Origin: AWTP1-13 sp963814055
Lineage (GTDB): Bacteria; Pseudomonadota; Alphaproteobacteria; Rhizobiales; Hyphomicrobiaceae
NCBI GenBank assembly: GCA_963814055.1
Contig: CAWFBJ010000031.1
Location: 62,001-126,000, forward strand
Direction of reading: 5' to 3'
DNA: 64,000 nucleotides
Shown in pieces: positions 53,761 through 62,437 of this stretch (position 1 is its first letter; each line of letters starts with the position of its first letter). The notes under the pieces were generated by a model. It worked only from the letters and a program-made list of their open reading frames with translations. It was not told the DNA's origin and searched no databases. The translations under genes were made by a program, and so were the position numbers.

Positions 53761-54719
53761 TCCAGCAGCCGGCGCAAGGCGGTCTCGCCCTTGCCCTGAT
53801 CGGCCAGCACCGCCGCCCGCACGCTAGCTTCGGGAAGTGCCGGCGAGCACAGCTCGATGAAGCGGTACGCATAATTGCGCAGGTAGCTGCCACGGCGCAC
53901 CGCGATCAGCGAGGTGTTGGCCTCGAATAGCAAAGCGGCGTCGATCAGCTTCAAGCCGGCATCGCGCTTGGGATCGAACGCCATCGCGGCAATGATGCCG
54001 ACGCCCAGACCAAGCTCGACATAGGCCTTGAGCACGTCCGTATCCATCGCCGACATGACGATGTCGGGCGCGAGTCCGGCCTTGGTGAAGGTCTGGTCGA
54101 TGTTGCCGCGTCCGGTGAAGCCCTCGTGATAGGTGATGATCGGCCACTCCGCGATCGCCTCCAGCGTCAGCGGCTTGGCCTTCTCGAGCACGTGGCCACG
54201 CGGCACGACTACGCCGTGATGCCAGCTGTAAAAAGGAAACGTGGTCAGCGTGGGCACATCGCTCAGCGTCTCGGTGCAGATGCCGATGTCGGCCTCGCCG
54301 TCGCTGAGCATAGAGGCGATTTCGGTGGGGCTGCCCTGGTGCAGCGTCAGGCGCACCTTCGGATAGGCGAGGCGAAAAGCCGCCACCACATGGGGCAGTA
54401 CATAACGGGCCTGCGTGTGAGTGGTGGCGATGACGAGCTGGCCCTGCTCGCGGTTGGAGAACTGTTCCCCGAGCCGCTTGATGTTGGTGGTGTCGATGAG
54501 AATGCGCTCGACGATCTCGATCAGCTCCTTGCCTGGGTCGGTCAGGCCGAGCAGGCGCTTGCCTCGGCGCACGAACAGCTCGACGCCGAGCTCATCCTCG
54601 AGGTCCTTGATGTGCTTGCTCACGCCCGATTGGGAGGTGAACAGGCTATTCGCCACCTCGGTCAGGTTGAAATGCCGCCGCACCGTCTCGCGGACGATGC
54701 GCAGCTGCTGGAAGTTCAT
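53700..54719 (-). CDS. cysB: CysB/Cbl-type LysR regulator of sulfur assimilation
   Basis: 339 residues from ATG 54719; the upstream open frame is non-coding. HTH FNLTEVANSLFTSQSGVSKHIKDLEDELGVELFVRRGKRLLGLT is the CysB/Cbl signature. The effector domain includes TTHTQARYVLPHVV and YHEGFTGRGNIDQTF. It is the last gene of the cysH-cysD-cysN unit, 50 bases after cysN, and faces the transport operon. It probably activates both in response to O-acetylserine-derived signals. The C-terminal ~25 residues overlap cysA and are atypical. Confidence 0.9.
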   Translation of the reverse strand: MNFQQLRIVRETVRRHFNLTEVANSLFTSQSGVSKHIKDLEDELGVELFVRRGKRLLGLTDPGKELIEIVERILIDTTNIKRLGEQFSNREQGQLVIATTHTQARYVLPHVVAAFRLAYPKVRLTLHQGSPTEIASMLSDGEADIGICTETLSDVPTLTTFPFYSWHHGVVVPRGHVLEKAKPLTLEAIAEWPIITYHEGFTGRGNIDQTFTKAGLAPDIVMSAMDTDVLKAYVELGLGVGIIAAMAFDPKRDAGLKLIDAALLFEANTSLIAVRRGSYLRNYAYRFIELCSPALPEASVRAAVLADQGKGETALRRLLDHPSRTAGNTLSRAEVKRTG

Positions 54720-54769
54720 GACATGGCTCCGTAGTTTCGTATTCGATCGAACTTGTGCCGGCCGGGTCT

Positions 54770-56380
54770 TCAGATAAGTCCGAAAAGGACTGCACCTAGG
54801 TATGCAAACGAAAAAAGTGTCGCGGCGCCAAAGCCGATCGTTGCCGCGTCGATGCCGCCGCGACCCCACGTTGCCTCGATCTCGACGGTGACACCGGCTT
54901 CTCGCAGCAAGATCGCCACCTCGTTTGCCCGGCGGCGCAGCTCGTCCTCCGAGCCGGGGCTTGGCGCCAGATCGGCGCCGATCCCCCGTTCGATGAGCCC
55001 GCGCGTCAGCGTGAACGTGCCGTCACGCTGCTTGCGCTTGGTAGTGCGTATGCCGACCACCACGCCGCCCGCCACCGAAGCGCCCGTCATGGGGTCGACC
55101 AGCATGAAGCTGCCGCTCTCGGGTTGATCCGCGAACAGGTCGATCGCTGCGCGCCGGCCGAGATCGATGCGAGCCGTTACGATGTCGTTGGTGCCGGCGC
55201 CTGAGGCTTTGCGCGTGCGCAGCGTTGCAAGATCGAGCTGCTCGGTGACGGTAATGCCCGTGATGGGGATCGTGTCGGTGGCGGTACGGAGAACGTAGCC
55301 ACGCTCGCGCGCGAATGCGTCCTCTGCCAGCCACACGAGGCGCGCATCGATGCCCTCCGTTACCGCGGGCTCGCTCCCCGGCACCGCAAGCGTCGCGCCG
55401 CGCGATACGTCGATGTCTCTGTCGAGCTGCAGGACGACGGCCTGACTCTGGACCGCGCTGGCCAGATCGCGCCCCATGGTGGCGATACGCTTCACGTGCG
55501 CGCGCCGCCCTGTCACTGGTTCGATCACTTCGTCGCCTACCGAAATGCTTCCCGAACTGACCGTGCCGGCAAGACCGCGGAAATCCTGGCCCGCACGGAC
55601 GATCAATTGAACGGGAAGTCGGAAGGGCCGGTCGGCGGCGACGCGGCGCGACGGCGTGCGCAAGAGGTGCGTCAGCAGCGGCGCGCCGTCGTACCAGGGC
55701 ATGACCTGCGAAGACCTGGCTACGTTGTCGCCCAGCACCGCGGAGACGGGGATGGCGGTCGCATCCGCGAAACCGAACCGTGCCGCAAGCTCGAGGAACT
55801 CCTTGCGGATCGTCGCAAAGCGCTCGGCCGACCAGCCGACCAGGTCCATCTTGTTGACGGCGAGCACCACCCTTGTCACGCCCATCAGGTCGAGGATCGC
55901 AGCGTGGCGCAGCGTCTGCTCCTTCACGCCGTCTCGGGCATCGACCAGTAGGATCGCGACATCGGCGTGCGAAGCGCCCGTCGCCATATTGCGCGTGTAT
56001 TGCTCATGCCCGGGACTGTCGATGATGACCAGCCGGCGGCTTGGCGTGTCGAGGTAGCGCCAGGCGATGTCGATCGTGATGCCTTGTTCGCGTTCGGCAA
56101 CCAGTCCATCGACCAGCAGGCTGAAATCCGGCGTGCCTGCGGCCGTCTTCGGCGCCTGCTCGAGCCGCATACGCTGGTCGGAAGGCAGCCCGGACGTGTC
56201 CCACAGCAGACGACCGATCAGCGTGGATTTGCCGTCGTCGACCGAGCCGCACGTGAGCACGTGCAGGCTGGCCGGCAGATCCTGCGGTGCCGCGTCGATG
56301 CGCGCAGGCGCCGCGCGCCGCACCGGCACAACGTCCAAATGATCGGGCTCCGCCCGGCGCACAAGAGCCAACGCGGTCAT
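54770..56380 (-). CDS. cysN: Sulfate adenylyltransferase large subunit CysN with degenerate C-terminus
   Basis: 536 residues. EF-Tu-like GTPase with CGSVDDGKSTLIGRLL, DSPGHEQYTRNM and AVNKMDL. It activates sulfate to APS with CysD using GTP hydrolysis. After the translation-factor domains the last ~79 residues are unusual: 458-503 reads like the middle of an APS kinase (RGIGADLAPSPGSEDELRRRANEVAILLREAGV, compare the kinase pattern SDLGFS...DR.ENIRRVGEVA.L..DAG) but without its P-loop. A predicted membrane helix at 513-536 ends the chain. So there is probably no kinase activity, and possible membrane tethering. It overlaps cysD by one base. Confidence 0.92.
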   Translation of the reverse strand: MTALALVRRAEPDHLDVVPVRRAAPARIDAAPQDLPASLHVLTCGSVDDGKSTLIGRLLWDTSGLPSDQRMRLEQAPKTAAGTPDFSLLVDGLVAEREQGITIDIAWRYLDTPSRRLVIIDSPGHEQYTRNMATGASHADVAILLVDARDGVKEQTLRHAAILDLMGVTRVVLAVNKMDLVGWSAERFATIRKEFLELAARFGFADATAIPVSAVLGDNVARSSQVMPWYDGAPLLTHLLRTPSRRVAADRPFRLPVQLIVRAGQDFRGLAGTVSSGSISVGDEVIEPVTGRRAHVKRIATMGRDLASAVQSQAVVLQLDRDIDVSRGATLAVPGSEPAVTEGIDARLVWLAEDAFARERGYVLRTATDTIPITGITVTEQLDLATLRTRKASGAGTNDIVTARIDLGRRAAIDLFADQPESGSFMLVDPMTGASVAGGVVVGIRTTKRKQRDGTFTLTRGLIERGIGADLAPSPGSEDELRRRANEVAILLREAGVTVEIEATWGRGGIDAATIGFGAATLFSFAYLGAVLFGLI

Positions 56381-57285
56381 CAGAAATAACCCTCCTGCTT
56401 CTTGCGCTCCATGGCGCCTGCCTCGTCATGGTCGATCAGCCGGCCCTGGCGCTCGGACACGCGCGCGGCCAGCGTCTCGGCGACTACGGCATCGAGGTCG
56501 GCCGCGTCGGATTCGATTGCAGCGGTCAAAGGCCAGCAGCCCAGCGTGCGGAAGCGCACCTGGCGGAGCGTGACGGTTTCGCTCGCGAGCAGCGGCATGC
56601 GCTCGTCGTCGCGCACCAGCAGGCTGCCGTTGCGTGCCAACGTAGGCCGTTCGGCCGCAAAGTAGAGGGGGACGACCTCGAGGTGCTCCCGGGCGATGTA
56701 GCGCCACACGTCCTTCTCGGTCCAATTGGAAAGCGGGAAGACGCGTACCGTCTCGCCTGGCCCCAGCCGGCCGTTGAGGAGGCGCCACATCTCTGGCCGC
56801 TGCCGGCGCGGGTCCCACCGGTGGCCTTCCGAGCGAAACGAGAACACGCGCTCCTTGGCGCGAGACGCCTCCTCGTCGCGACGCGCGCCGCCAAAAGCGG
56901 CATCGAAGACATGCTTGTCCAGGGCCTGCCGCAGACCCTGCGTCTTCATCACGTCGGTGTAGAGGGACGGCGGATGATCAACCGGGTTGATGCCGCGCGA
57001 GACGCCCTCCTGGTTGATGTGGACGATGAGCTCCAGCCCGGAGGCGCGCGCCGCGCGGTCGCGAAAGGCGATCATGTCGCGGAACTTCCAGGTCGTGTCG
57101 ACATGCAGCAAAGGAAAGGGGGGCTTGGCCGGATAGAAGGCCTTGAGCGCCAAGTGAAGAAGGACCGTGGAGTCCTTGCCGATCGAATAGAGCAGCACCG
57201 GCCGGCGGAACTGCGCGGCCGCCTCACGGAAGATATGGATGCTCTCGGCCTCCAGGAGGTCGAGATGACTGAGCGCGGCTGTCAT
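56380..57285 (-). CDS. cysD: Sulfate adenylyltransferase small subunit CysD
   Basis: 301 residues from ATG 57285, which overlaps the end of cysH by ATGA. PP-loop SIGKDSTVLLHLALKAF, then HVDTTWKF, NGRLGPGETVRVFPLSNWTEKDVWRYI and the C-terminal GRLIDHDEAGAMERKKQEGYF, all typical of CysD. Catalyses ATP + sulfate to APS with CysN. Confidence 0.95.
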   Translation of the reverse strand: MTAALSHLDLLEAESIHIFREAAAQFRRPVLLYSIGKDSTVLLHLALKAFYPAKPPFPLLHVDTTWKFRDMIAFRDRAARASGLELIVHINQEGVSRGINPVDHPPSLYTDVMKTQGLRQALDKHVFDAAFGGARRDEEASRAKERVFSFRSEGHRWDPRRQRPEMWRLLNGRLGPGETVRVFPLSNWTEKDVWRYIAREHLEVVPLYFAAERPTLARNGSLLVRDDERMPLLASETVTLRQVRFRTLGCWPLTAAIESDAADLDAVVAETLAARVSERQGRLIDHDEAGAMERKKQEGYF

Positions 57286-58043
57286 GCGGCGGCTCCTGCG
57301 GTGGCGCGCCGGCCCGCGTGCAATCCGCATTCCTTGCCGTTCTCGTTCTCCCACCACCAGCGTCCCGCGCGGATGTCCTCGCCAGGCCGAATCGCGCGCG
57401 TGCAGGGCTGGCAGCCGATCGAGGGATAGCCTCGCGCGTGCAGCGCGTTGACCGGCACGCGGTTGGCGGCGATGTAGGCGTCGAGTTGCTCCGCGCTCCA
57501 ATCGGCGATCGGGTTGACCTTGATAAGGCCGTAGGCGTCGTCCCAAGCGGCAAATGGAACCTCCGCGCGGCCGCTGGATTGGCTGCGTCTCAGTCCGGTG
57601 ATCCAGGCGGCTGCACCTCTGAGAGAACGGTTCAGAGGACGCACCTTGCGCACATCGCAGCAGGCCTTGCGCGCCTCGAGGGAAAGGCGAAAGCCCAGCA
57701 CGCCGTCGCGCGCCACGATCTGTTCCAACTCCCCCGCGTCCGGTGCGATGACGCGAATGCGCAGGCCGTAGCGCCGTTCGCTCTCGGCAAGCGTCTCCAG
57801 CGTCTCGGGAAACAGCCGTCCGGTGTCGAGCGTGAAGACGTCGATCTCGGCGCCGGCCTGGGCGATGGCGTGCAGCAGCGCCTGATCCTCCAACCCGAGG
57901 CTGGTGGAGAAAGCGATGCGCCCCGGCACTGCATGCACGATCTCGGCGATCCGGCCTTCAAGCGTGCCGACCTCGCCGAGCCGGACCTGAAGGGTGCCCG
58001 CAAGATCGCCATCACATCTCTGTGGTGGGTTGTATCCGCTCAT
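57282..58043 (-). CDS. cysH: Adenylylsulfate (APS) reductase, CysH-type
   Basis: 253 residues. TSLGLEDQALLHAI, FTLDTGRLFPETLE, then the 4Fe-4S-binding KACCDVRKVRPLNRSL and CQPCTRAIRPGEDIRAGRWWWE, and the C-terminal catalytic Cys in KECGLH. The Cys-Cys plus Cys-X2-Cys pattern marks the APS-using type, so PAPS and an APS kinase are not needed. That fits the degenerate kinase remnant on CysN. First gene of the cysHDN-lysR unit. Confidence 0.93.
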   Translation of the reverse strand: MSGYNPPQRCDGDLAGTLQVRLGEVGTLEGRIAEIVHAVPGRIAFSTSLGLEDQALLHAIAQAGAEIDVFTLDTGRLFPETLETLAESERRYGLRIRVIAPDAGELEQIVARDGVLGFRLSLEARKACCDVRKVRPLNRSLRGAAAWITGLRRSQSSGRAEVPFAAWDDAYGLIKVNPIADWSAEQLDAYIAANRVPVNALHARGYPSIGCQPCTRAIRPGEDIRAGRWWWENENGKECGLHAGRRATAGAAA

Positions 58044-58053
58044 GTTCTGCTGA

Positions 58054-58072
58054 CCTGCTCAATGGGAGCAGG
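58054..58072 (-). promoter_or_regulatory. Hairpin covering the cysH ribosome binding site
   Basis: On the minus strand CCTGCTC-CCATT-GAGCAGG folds into a perfect 7-bp stem. Its 3' arm carries the only Shine-Dalgarno-like bases (GAGCAGG) upstream of the cysH ATG at 58043. This could lower or regulate cysH translation. Confidence 0.35.
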
Positions 58073-58328
58073 CACACTAAACGAAAAATATTCCCATTTC
58101 CGAGCCACAAGTTAAAAAATACAAAAATCTATGCTCTCATACGCCATAGATAGGTATTTTCTTCCCAAGGCGTGCGCCGTAGATCATCGGTTCGGTGGAA
58201 CGGGGCTGACTATTGGTTTGGCGATGCGCCTTACCCAAATTGGCTGATTCCCAAAGAGCGCACAGACGAATGCCGACTTGCCAGCTTGGGGCGCCACAGC
58301 CGATGCAATCCCACCCCAAGTTTGCCTC

Positions 58329-58763
58329 CTACACACCCCACCAGCCCAGGATTGCGCCCTGAATCAGGAGCACACCCAGCCAGTGCCCGCCGTCGATCAG
58401 CGTCAGGGACCGCTTGGCACTCTGGAAGGCATGATTGACCGTCAGAGTCGTCATCACGAACCCGAACCACAGGAAGAAACCGGAGATCATGCCGGCGCGG
58501 ATCGTCACGGGCATGCCGCCGCGCGCCAGATGCAACAGCACACCGGCAAACATCCAGGCCATGATCAACAGGGCGACGAAGGCAATGATGTAGGGCACAG
58601 GTATCGGGCCCGCCTGCACCCTGGCCTTCTCAATATCAGCCGCCGAAATATCCCGCGCGGCCATCCACTGCTTGCCGAGGCCGCCGTACCACACAGCCCC
58701 GAACAGGAAGCTGACAACGGCAGCGATCAGGATCGGCCAGTAGGCGATATTGCCAAGGCTCAT
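58329..58763 (-). CDS. DUF1761 membrane protein
   Basis: 144 residues with four hydrophobic segments (IAYWPILIAAVVSFLFGAVWYGGLGKQW, FLWFGFVMTTLTVNHAF, GVLLIQGAILGWWGV). FGAVWYGGLGKQWM is the DUF1761 hallmark. Inner membrane, function unknown. Confidence 0.85.
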   Translation of the reverse strand: MSLGNIAYWPILIAAVVSFLFGAVWYGGLGKQWMAARDISAADIEKARVQAGPIPVPYIIAFVALLIMAWMFAGVLLHLARGGMPVTIRAGMISGFFLWFGFVMTTLTVNHAFQSAKRSLTLIDGGHWLGVLLIQGAILGWWGV

Positions 58764-58822
58764 GGTGCGTTCCTCCTGCGTGGACAGTCGTGTCGATCAA
58801 TTTCCTGGGCGACAGGCCCGTC

Positions 58823-59467
58823 TCAGGCCAGCTGCCACACTGCCGTGTGCTTGATCTCCATATCTTCCAGGTCGCGCGTCACGGGCACGGAATATTCGGC
58901 AAGTTTGCGGAAACTTTCCTTGGGGAAGTAGCTGCGGCGCGGATCGCCAACCAGAATGTCCGCGCCCTTCGCACGTGCGGCCCGGACGAAGGCGAGAGCC
59001 CGATCTGCCAGGGCCCGCTCATAGAACATGTCGCCGACCAGGATGGCGTCGAACGAGCCAGGTGGACCGGCCAGAAGATCGGCGTCCGTCGTCCCTACGC
59101 GAACGGCATTTGCTTTGGCATTGAGCGCAATCGCCACCAGGGCGTAGCGGTCGATGTCCGCGGCCAGCACAGACGCGGCGCCGGCCTTCATCGCGGCGAT
59201 GGATGTGAGCCCCGATCCGGCGCCGAGATCCAGGACGGTGCGCCCGGCTACCAGCGCGGCATTGTCCAGCAGATAGCGCGCCAGCGCCTGCCCACCTGCC
59301 CAGGCGAACGCCCAGTAGGGCGGAGGCACATTCATCTGCCCCAGTTCCTCCTCGGTCTTCTGCCAGATCGGCATCAATTCTTCCGCCAGGTACAGGCGGA
59401 TCTCCGGCACCAGCGGCACCGTCAGCAGCTTGGCATTGGCTTGGATGAATCGCTGCGGGTCGTTCAT
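58823..59467 (-). CDS. Class I SAM-dependent methyltransferase (protein-lysine type)
   Basis: 214 residues. SAM-binding motif I VLDLGAGSGLTSIAAMKAGA, motif II VLAADIDRYAL and ILVGDMFYE. The N-terminal PPPYWAFAWAGGQALARYLLD is the pattern of the ETF-beta lysine methyltransferase/PrmA-like group. The target could be an electron-transfer flavoprotein or another protein. Cytoplasmic. Confidence 0.82.
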   Translation of the reverse strand: MNDPQRFIQANAKLLTVPLVPEIRLYLAEELMPIWQKTEEELGQMNVPPPYWAFAWAGGQALARYLLDNAALVAGRTVLDLGAGSGLTSIAAMKAGAASVLAADIDRYALVAIALNAKANAVRVGTTDADLLAGPPGSFDAILVGDMFYERALADRALAFVRAARAKGADILVGDPRRSYFPKESFRKLAEYSVPVTRDLEDMEIKHTAVWQLA

Positions 59468-59480
59468 GCCGATCTATCCA

Positions 59481-60140
59481 TTACTTCGGCGCCTGGACGA
59501 CAAACGGCGCCGACAGTTCGTTGTTGTCGATCGTCACGGTGGCGTGCAGCGAGGGCGTGCAAGACTGCAGATACAGTTGCTGTCCCTCGACATAACGCCG
59601 ATTGCCTGGAGCCCCGGGATCGGGCGACGTACCATCACGCTCGCCAGAGCGTGAGACCGAGACCCCGAAGGCCGCGTCGAGGAAAATAGAGAAATCCCAG
59701 TAGTGCCGCAGTTCCGGACGATGCAGAAATATTCCATCCAGGACGAGAATTGACGCCGGCAACGCGTGCTGGTCAGGCTCCGAGACCGGGCTGTCAGAGC
59801 GGTGGTCGAAAATCGCTACGCGATAGCGTCCCGACCCGCCCCGGCTGAGGGGGTCGAGAAGAACCGCCTTCAGGGCGGCGTAGTTATACAAATCCGCAAA
59901 ATATCCCTCGGGCGAACTGCGCCCGCGTGCGTATCTTACTGTCTTGCGATTATGGAACCCATCCACTGACGCGCGGATGACAGACCGGCTGGAATTCTGC
60001 AGGACTTTCGCTAGCTCGTCGGCAAACATGGTCTTGCCCGCACCATCGACACCGTCGATGCCAACCTTGACCACACAGTCCGCCGGCAACCGGAGGATGC
60101 GATGCGCCACGCTCTCGAGGACTTGGTATCTCGTCGACAT
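59481..60140 (-). CDS. Uridine kinase-like P-loop kinase
   Basis: 219 residues. Walker A GIDGVDGAGKT (27-37), followed by ASVDGFHNRKTVRYARGRSSPEGYFADLYNY and DGIFLHRPELRHYWD, as in uridine-kinase/phosphoribulokinase-like proteins. Probably phosphorylates a nucleoside or small alcohol; exact substrate not evident. Closely spaced upstream of the methyltransferase gene. Confidence 0.82.
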   Translation of the reverse strand: MSTRYQVLESVAHRILRLPADCVVKVGIDGVDGAGKTMFADELAKVLQNSSRSVIRASVDGFHNRKTVRYARGRSSPEGYFADLYNYAALKAVLLDPLSRGGSGRYRVAIFDHRSDSPVSEPDQHALPASILVLDGIFLHRPELRHYWDFSIFLDAAFGVSVSRSGERDGTSPDPGAPGNRRYVEGQQLYLQSCTPSLHATVTIDNNELSAPFVVQAPK

Positions 60141-60229
60141 GCAATCCCACTAGTAGCCTGAAAGCCAATCATCCTCACGCTGCAGTGGGTAAGCAAGCCC
60201 TAGCCCAAACAGCAAAACTGGAGGCGCAC

Positions 60230-61033
60230 ATGGCCAACACCGACACAGCCCCGACCGATGGCCGCATCACCATCGAGCGGGTTGGTCATGTCTTCCTGAT
60301 GGGCATCGACCGCGCAAAAAAGCTCAACGGCTTCTCGCCCAAGATGCTGACCGAGATGGCCGAGGCCTATACCGCCTTCGAACACGACGACGAGGCCTGG
60401 GTGGGACTGCTGTTCGCCGAAGGACCGCATTTCACGGCCGGGCTGGAACTCGACAAGGTGGCGCCGATCATGCGCGAGCGCGGCTCGGTCTATCCCGTTG
60501 GCAACGTCGATCCCCTGTCACTGCGTCCCCCCATCCGCACCAAGCCGCTGGTGTGTGCGGTGCAGGGCATCTGCTTCACGCTCGGCATCGAGTTGATGCT
60601 GGCTGCCGACATCGTGATTGCCGCCGACGACTGCCGCTTCGCCCAGATCGAGGTGAAGCGTGGCATCATGCCGGCCGGAGGCGCCACCATTCGTATGGTT
60701 GAGCGGGCCGGCTGGGGCAATGCGCAGCGCTATCTGCTGACCGGCGACGAGTTCGGATCGTCCGAGGCGCTACGGCTGGGCTTCGTGCAGGAAGTTGTGC
60801 CGGCGGGTAGTCAGAAGCAGCGCGCCCTGGAGATCGCCGCCATCATCGCTGAGCAGGCGCCGCTTGCGGTGCGGGCCTCACTGGCATCTTCACGTATCTC
60901 GGTCGACCACGGCCCGCATGCCGCCATTCGCGAGTTCAACGCCCAGCAATCCCGCCTGATGGCGACAGACGATGCTGCCGAAGGCGTGCGCTCGTTCGTG
61001 GAACGCCGCAAGGGCCGATTCGCTGGGCGATGA
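60230..61033 (+). CDS. Enoyl-CoA hydratase/isomerase family protein
   Basis: 267 residues from ATG 60230, directly after GGAGG. Crotonase fold with oxyanion-hole segments GPHFTAGLEL and VQGICFTLGIELMLAADI, and the helix FAQIEVKRGIMPAGG carrying a candidate catalytic Glu. It hydrates or isomerises an acyl-CoA; substrate unknown. A standalone gene with no beta-oxidation partners here. Confidence 0.88.
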   Translation: MANTDTAPTDGRITIERVGHVFLMGIDRAKKLNGFSPKMLTEMAEAYTAFEHDDEAWVGLLFAEGPHFTAGLELDKVAPIMRERGSVYPVGNVDPLSLRPPIRTKPLVCAVQGICFTLGIELMLAADIVIAADDCRFAQIEVKRGIMPAGGATIRMVERAGWGNAQRYLLTGDEFGSSEALRLGFVQEVVPAGSQKQRALEIAAIIAEQAPLAVRASLASSRISVDHGPHAAIREFNAQQSRLMATDDAAEGVRSFVERRKGRFAGR

Positions 61034-61205
61034 TCCGGAAGCGATGGCTCATTTAAGTTGCACCTGCCACATGCCTCCAGTGCTGACAATCGTGAGGCGA
61101 CGGCTGACTTTCCGGCAACCACACTTCCAAATTGACTGGCTGATGTATCCGGCCCGAGCGTACGCTCGTGAGCTAGACCTTTGCTGAAGGAACGGAGCAA
61201 ACCTC

Positions 61206-61493
61206 ATGGATATCGTCAGCCTGATCATCCAGCTTATCAGCGGCGCTGTCGGCGGGACCGCGGCGGGCAAAACCTCTCCCAATTTCGATCTGGGGGCGAT
61301 CGGTAATCTCATCGCCGGCGCAGTCGGCGGTGGCGTCGGCGGTCAGATTCTCAGCGCGTTGCTGGGGCTTGCGGCCAGTCGCGCGGGTGGGCTCGATATC
61401 GGCAGCATCATCGGCCAGATCATTGCCGGCGGCGCCAGCGGTGGTGTTCTGACCGCCATCATCGCCATGCTCCGCGGCGCGATGGCCAAGTAG
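61206..61493 (+). CDS. Small Gly-rich membrane protein
   Basis: 95 residues of alternating Gly/Ala/Ile stretches (LIAGAVGGGVGGQILSALLGLAAS, GQIIAGGASGGVLTAIIAMLRG), giving glycine-zipper-like hydrophobic helices. Probably membrane-inserting. Similar proteins occur in Rhizobiales; function unknown. Followed by a strong hairpin. Confidence 0.7.
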   Translation: MDIVSLIIQLISGAVGGTAAGKTSPNFDLGAIGNLIAGAVGGGVGGQILSALLGLAASRAGGLDIGSIIGQIIAGGASGGVLTAIIAMLRGAMAK

Positions 61494-61530
61494 GCTGGTC
61501 GTCCCACGCGGCGCACAACCCATTCGACCA

Positions 61531-61560
61531 GAGGGCGGCCGCGTTCGCGCGGCCGCCCTC
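61531..61560. terminator. UUCG-capped 13-bp hairpin
   Basis: GAGGGCGGCCGCG (61531-61543), loop TTCG, and the perfect complement to 61560. An extremely stable structure 37 bases after the stop; lacks a U-tract, so termination is likely but not certain. Confidence 0.6.
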
Positions 61561-61598
61561 GTTCGCACACCATCTTCGGGTGAGGGGGCAAGTGTAGC

Positions 61599-62423
61599 AT
61601 GTATTGGGTCTACGACCTCCCGGCAGCCAGCCTGGCGTTGCTGCTGGCAGTTGTCTTCGTCGGGTTCACCTGGCTCGGGACCATTTTCATAAGGCCCTTC
61701 TTGCGCCTGCTGCTCAGGCCACAGGCGGGTCTCAATGATCTGGTCGGCTACATCCTCAGCAGTCACTGCGCTTTCTTCGGACTTCTGTTGGGTTTGCTCG
61801 CCGTCGCGGCCTATCAAAATCTCATCGACGTCGATAAGACCGTCAGTCGCGAAGCTGGCCTGCTGCGTTCCATCTACAGATCTGTGGCTGACTATCCCGA
61901 ACCGGTGCGCGCCGAGGTGCTGCCGCTCATTCGCGAGTATACGCGCTTTGTCATCGAAGACGCTTGGCCGCTGCAAAGGCGCGGAATAATTTCGGGTGAC
62001 GGCATAGCACGCATGAACGCGATCCAATCGAAACTGTTCGCATTCGAGCCTAAAACCAAGGCTCAGGAAATCGTGCACGGCCAGACCATAGCTCAGTTCT
62101 TCCAAATGGCAGAGGTACGCCGCGCGCGCGTTCAGGCCGTGGATGCCGGCGTTCCCTACATCCTTTGGTACGTGGTGGGCATCGGCCTGCTCATAACCGT
62201 CGCGCTGGTTTGGATGCTCGACATGAGATTGGTGCCGCACCTGGTCCTCGGCGGACTGCTGGCCTTCTTTCTCAGCACGGTGATCTGCCTCATCGTGGTG
62301 ATGGACAAGCCGCTGAGAGGTGAAGTCGGCATCAGTGCCGACGACTACAAGTCGGTGCTGGATCGTATGATCCTGCCGGCTCCGGCAGCCGACGCAGCTC
62401 GAACTGCACCCAAAGCACGCTAA
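61599..62423 (+). CDS. DUF4239 / bestrophin-like membrane protein
   Basis: 274 residues. N-terminal helices (LPAASLALLLAVVFVGFTWLGTIFI, FFGLLLGLLAVAAYQNL) and two C-terminal helices (YILWYVVGIGLLITVALVWML, LGGLLAFFLSTVICLIVVM) frame a soluble middle with SREAGLLRSIYRSVADYPEPVRAEV, as in DUF4239. Ion-channel-like function is only suggested by fold naming. GAGGGGG precedes the ATG. Confidence 0.82.
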   Translation: MYWVYDLPAASLALLLAVVFVGFTWLGTIFIRPFLRLLLRPQAGLNDLVGYILSSHCAFFGLLLGLLAVAAYQNLIDVDKTVSREAGLLRSIYRSVADYPEPVRAEVLPLIREYTRFVIEDAWPLQRRGIISGDGIARMNAIQSKLFAFEPKTKAQEIVHGQTIAQFFQMAEVRRARVQAVDAGVPYILWYVVGIGLLITVALVWMLDMRLVPHLVLGGLLAFFLSTVICLIVVMDKPLRGEVGISADDYKSVLDRMILPAPAADAARTAPKAR

Positions 62424-62437
62424 CGGGAGCGGCACCC

